Assembly (NCBI GenBank): GCA_052144935.1 | Contig: JBKQPR010000317.1 | Coordinates: 1-24,495, forward strand | From: JOPF133 sp052144935 | GTDB taxonomy: Bacteria > Acidobacteriota > Terriglobia > Bryobacterales > Bryobacteraceae | DNA length: 24,495 nt | Reading direction: 5' to 3' | Shown: positions 22,838 to 24,495 of the stretch, one piece after another | How positions within the stretch are numbered: the first letter of the stretch is position 1 | Layout of the letters: the number at the start of each line of letters is the position of its first letter | The notes under the pieces: generated by a model | What the model was told of the DNA's origin: nothing | Databases searched by the model: none | Seen by the model: only the letters and a program-made list of their open reading frames with translations | Translations under genes and position numbers: made by a program

Positions 22838-23587
22838 TCAGGGGGCCAGAACGATCTCGCGGGCGCAGCCGCGCACATCCATTTCGAACTCGATGCCGGC
22901 AATAGGCGGGCGCGTGTAATGCCAGGCGATTCCATGACGGGCGTTACCGGTCCGCGGCACAAGCAGCGAGGCTAGGAACGGTGCGATGTCGTGCACAGTG
23001 TACACGTCGACGGCAGTGACCTCGTCCCAGGCCGCGCCGAGACCGAGCACCCGCCGGTCCATGAGTCCGAGTACAAAGCGGGCTTTTTCGGTCAACGCAT
23101 CCAGTGAGTTTTCGCCGCGGCGCACGACATCGTGCGGGTCGAGCGAGCCTTCGGGCAATTCGCCCGCACCGGCGACTATGAAGCTTCGGCTGGCCGCGCG
23201 CGCCGGGATTGTGTACGAAAAGGCATACACGACCGGCTCGGACGGCGCGGCGATCTCGGGCGCGACATTGGTTCGGGCTACAGGATTCAAGCCGCTCGCC
23301 AGAATGTTGCGTTTTTCGAGAAGGTGGACATAGCCGGCGTTGAAGTCGTTGAATCCCTTAAAAGTGAAAGGTCTCGGAGAGCGCAGTTCCATGCCGCACA
23401 GAGCTTGCGGCGGCCGGCCTAGCGCCGCCAGGTGGGCGTCCAACCGCGCGAAGGCTTCGGCGACCGGGAGAGGCTTGGCCATGCGGGCCCGCGCAATCTC
23501 GAAATCGGCGCTCGCCACCGCTCCGGCTGAATAGGGCGAGATGCCCTTTAGAAATGAATAGCCGCCTTTGGGATTTGGAACCAGCAT
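22838..23587 (-). CDS. RidA/YjgF-like protein
   Basis: 249 aa. Residues about 150-249 carry a RidA-like region (DALTEKARFVLGLMDRRVLG, WDEVTAVDVYTVHDI, a pattern of subunit counting and timing typical of YjgF/RidA domains). It ends GIEFEMDVRGCAREIVL. The N-terminal half (PNPKGGYSFLKGISPYSAGA, FNAGYVHLLEKRNILASGLN) is probably a second, diverged copy of the fold. RidA proteins deaminate reactive enamine/imine intermediates. Two-part members have been annotated as 2-aminomuconate-type deaminases, but I cannot assign a substrate. It is cytoplasmic. The start ATG at 23587 has only a weak GAG upstream. It appears to be a single-gene unit. Confidence 0.72.
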   Translation of the reverse strand: MLVPNPKGGYSFLKGISPYSAGAVASADFEIARARMAKPLPVAEAFARLDAHLAALGRPPQALCGMELRSPRPFTFKGFNDFNAGYVHLLEKRNILASGLNPVARTNVAPEIAAPSEPVVYAFSYTIPARAASRSFIVAGAGELPEGSLDPHDVVRRGENSLDALTEKARFVLGLMDRRVLGLGAAWDEVTAVDVYTVHDIAPFLASLLVPRTGNARHGIAWHYTRPPIAGIEFEMDVRGCAREIVLAP

Positions 23588-23739
23588 TCAGACTCAGGGT
23601 ATCGTATCCCAGCGTTGCCGCGATTCCCGAGCGGGTCGAACTGGCGGTCGCGATCATGGCGGCGGCGACGGTGTCACGGGGGCGATGGCCGTCGGCCTAG
23701 AACCACGCGCCAGGCCAAGCCGGGCTGAAAAAGCCAGGC

Positions 23740-23925
23740 TCACAGCCCCCCGTGGAACTGTCCGAATGCGTGGGCAAGCATTAGCGACATGATCAGGATA
23801 CCCGCCCCGAGGACGAGCACGTGCTGGGTGTTGCGCAGATTGAAGCTGCCGACCCGACAGACGAGCAGGTAGCCGACGGCAAGGTTGAAGAGGCCCCATA
23901 GGACATTGACCATCGAGGAAGACAA
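23740..23925 (-). CDS. Small membrane protein or gene fragment
   Basis: 61 aa from a TTG (or 57 from the ATG at 23913). Two hydrophobic segments are visible: VNVLWGLFNLAVGYLLVCRV and HVLVLGAGILIMSLMLAHAF, separated by a short polar loop (GSFNLRNTQ). The sequence looks like a genuine membrane protein, but no ribosome binding site precedes either start. Upstream DNA switches to AT-rich sequence, so this may be the C-terminal end of a longer membrane protein cut by an insertion. The family is not recognised. Confidence 0.5.
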   Translation of the reverse strand: MSSSMVNVLWGLFNLAVGYLLVCRVGSFNLRNTQHVLVLGAGILIMSLMLAHAFGQFHGGL

Positions 23926-24160
23926 TTCTTTGTACTATTCGTTTTCACCTGTTTTATCCTCCCGGTGTTATGGAATAAGCCAGTGCAGACCGTGGTTGCT
24001 TGCGCTACGTATATCGCTTTATTATATCACTTCGGTGCAAGCTTCGGAAACATTCCCGCAAAACCCTTCAGCAGCACAACGGGACAAAATAATACGAACT
24101 GTCCATAAACCGAGGATGCCTATGCGAGACGATTATGAGGCGGCTTGACGATTCCTCTGG

Positions 24161-24197
24161 TAGTGCGCAACTATTTGTGGTATAGTAGTGCACAACT
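24161..24197 (+). promoter_or_regulatory. Direct repeats around a -10 box before the toxin-antitoxin pair
   Basis: TAGTGCGCAACT (24161-24172) and TAGTGCACAACT (24186-24197) match in 11 of 12 positions with starts 25 bp apart. TATAGT (24181-24186), a good -10, lies between them and touches the second copy. GGAGG follows at about 24202-24206. This arrangement fits operators through which a MazE-type antitoxin represses its own promoter. The -35 is weak (TGGTAG). Confidence 0.5.
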
Positions 24198-24212
24198 GAA
24201 TGGAGGAAAAAT

Positions 24213-24440
24213 ATGCCACGCACAAAGCGCATAACAGAGGACGGATTAAGCAAGTTTCAGCGTTACCGCCAGACACAACACAGCAAGGGCATGAAGCTCT
24301 TGCGGGTCTGGGTTCCTGACACGCATCGACCGGAGTTTGTAAAGGAAGCAGAACGACAGGCAGAGATGCTGCACGGTCGTCCGGAGGAAAAGGAAGCTCT
24401 TGCATTCATTGAAGCCGCCTTCACATGGCCTGAACCATGA
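24213..24440 (+). CDS. MazE-like antitoxin (DUF3018 type)
   Basis: 75 aa. It has the layout of DUF3018 antitoxins: a basic N-terminus with FQRYRQTQHSKGMKLLRVWV, then PDTHRPEFVKEAERQAEML, and a short acidic C-terminus (EEKEALAFIEAAF). The first part should form the DNA-binding section, and the tail the toxin-neutralising section. A strong GGAGG stands 7 bases before the ATG. Its stop overlaps the start of the PemK/MazF-like gene by ATGA, the normal antitoxin-first order. It is probably autoregulated through the direct repeats upstream. Confidence 0.87.
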   Translation: MPRTKRITEDGLSKFQRYRQTQHSKGMKLLRVWVPDTHRPEFVKEAERQAEMLHGRPEEKEALAFIEAAFTWPEP

Positions 24441-24495
24441 AGCGGGGCGATATTGTCACGGTTTCTGCACCCGGAGATTATGGGAAGCCGCGCCC
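24437..24495 (+). CDS. PemK/MazF-family toxin, cut by the window end
   Basis: Only 19 complete codons are inside the window: MKRGDIVTVSAPGDYGKPR. MKRGDIV followed by a GxYGKPRP motif is the standard N-terminus of PemK/MazF endoribonuclease toxins, which cut mRNA at short sequences. The start overlaps the MazE-like gene's stop by 4 bases. The rest of the protein cannot be assessed. Confidence 0.85.
   Translation, partial: MKRGDIVTVSAPGDYGKPR

Larger units (their letters stand above)
23588..24212. other. Mostly non-coding region with a small ORF and an AT-rich part
   Basis: Apart from the small membrane ORF (23740-23925) no gene is supported. From about 23930 to 24130 the DNA is markedly AT-richer than the rest of the window (for example TATATCGCTTTATTATATCA). 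It leads into the toxin-antitoxin promoter, as expected for horizontally gained DNA. Confidence 0.5.

Overview
The window is a GC-rich bacterial chromosome segment, most likely from an acidobacterium of the Bryobacterales/Solibacteraceae. The best clue is a C-terminal domain shared by two exported proteins (ends at 15681 and 18368). It has the pattern of the 'Solibacter uncharacterized C-terminal domain' (TIGR03437). Exported NHL, kelch and BNR beta-propeller proteins and a winged-helix/TolB-N/TPR sensor point the same way. No rRNA, tRNA or CRISPR array was seen.

Layout. (1) 1-3660: mobile region. A tyrosine recombinase is followed 4 bp later by an IS91-family HUH transposase. Then comes a 600-bp non-coding stretch with a perfect 24-bp palindrome and five consecutive small inverted repeats, then an unknown 205-aa protein. 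(2) 3754-6719, minus strand: DUF2254 membrane protein, exported NHL propeller, and a toxin-antitoxin-like pair whose DUF4258-like gene carries a one-base frameshift. (3) 7079-9200, plus strand: aldo/keto reductase and exported S9-type hydrolase, ending at a 39-bp perfect inverted repeat. (4) 9322-10702, minus strand: exported double-cyclophilin protein and a small HTH-like protein. (5) 10703-11418: repeat-filled, non-coding DNA. (6) 11419-13218, minus strand: membrane-anchored sensor/regulator.

(7) 13338-20849: an island of exported beta-propeller genes, all on the plus strand and diverging from the regulator. The order is truncated NHL gene, seven-repeat kelch gene, thirteen-Asp-box BNR gene, short kelch copy, mosaic kelch/NHL debris, and an intact 711-aa NHL protein. 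Tight spacing (ATGA overlaps) suggests co-transcription of the first four. Truncations and duplicated C-termini suggest repeated recombination among paralogues. (8) 20850-23587: a second patch of the same G-rich repeat, a cupin protein, a PilZ protein, a remnant of a MacB/FtsX-type permease, and a RidA-like protein. (9) 23740-24495: a small membrane ORF and an AT-rich stretch leading into a MazE-like/PemK-MazF toxin-antitoxin pair cut by the window end.

The regions look largely independent: metabolism, envelope and signalling genes set among mobile elements and repeats. The clearest possible functional unit is the regulator plus the divergent propeller island. The least explained sequence is the hairpin cluster at 2907-3025.
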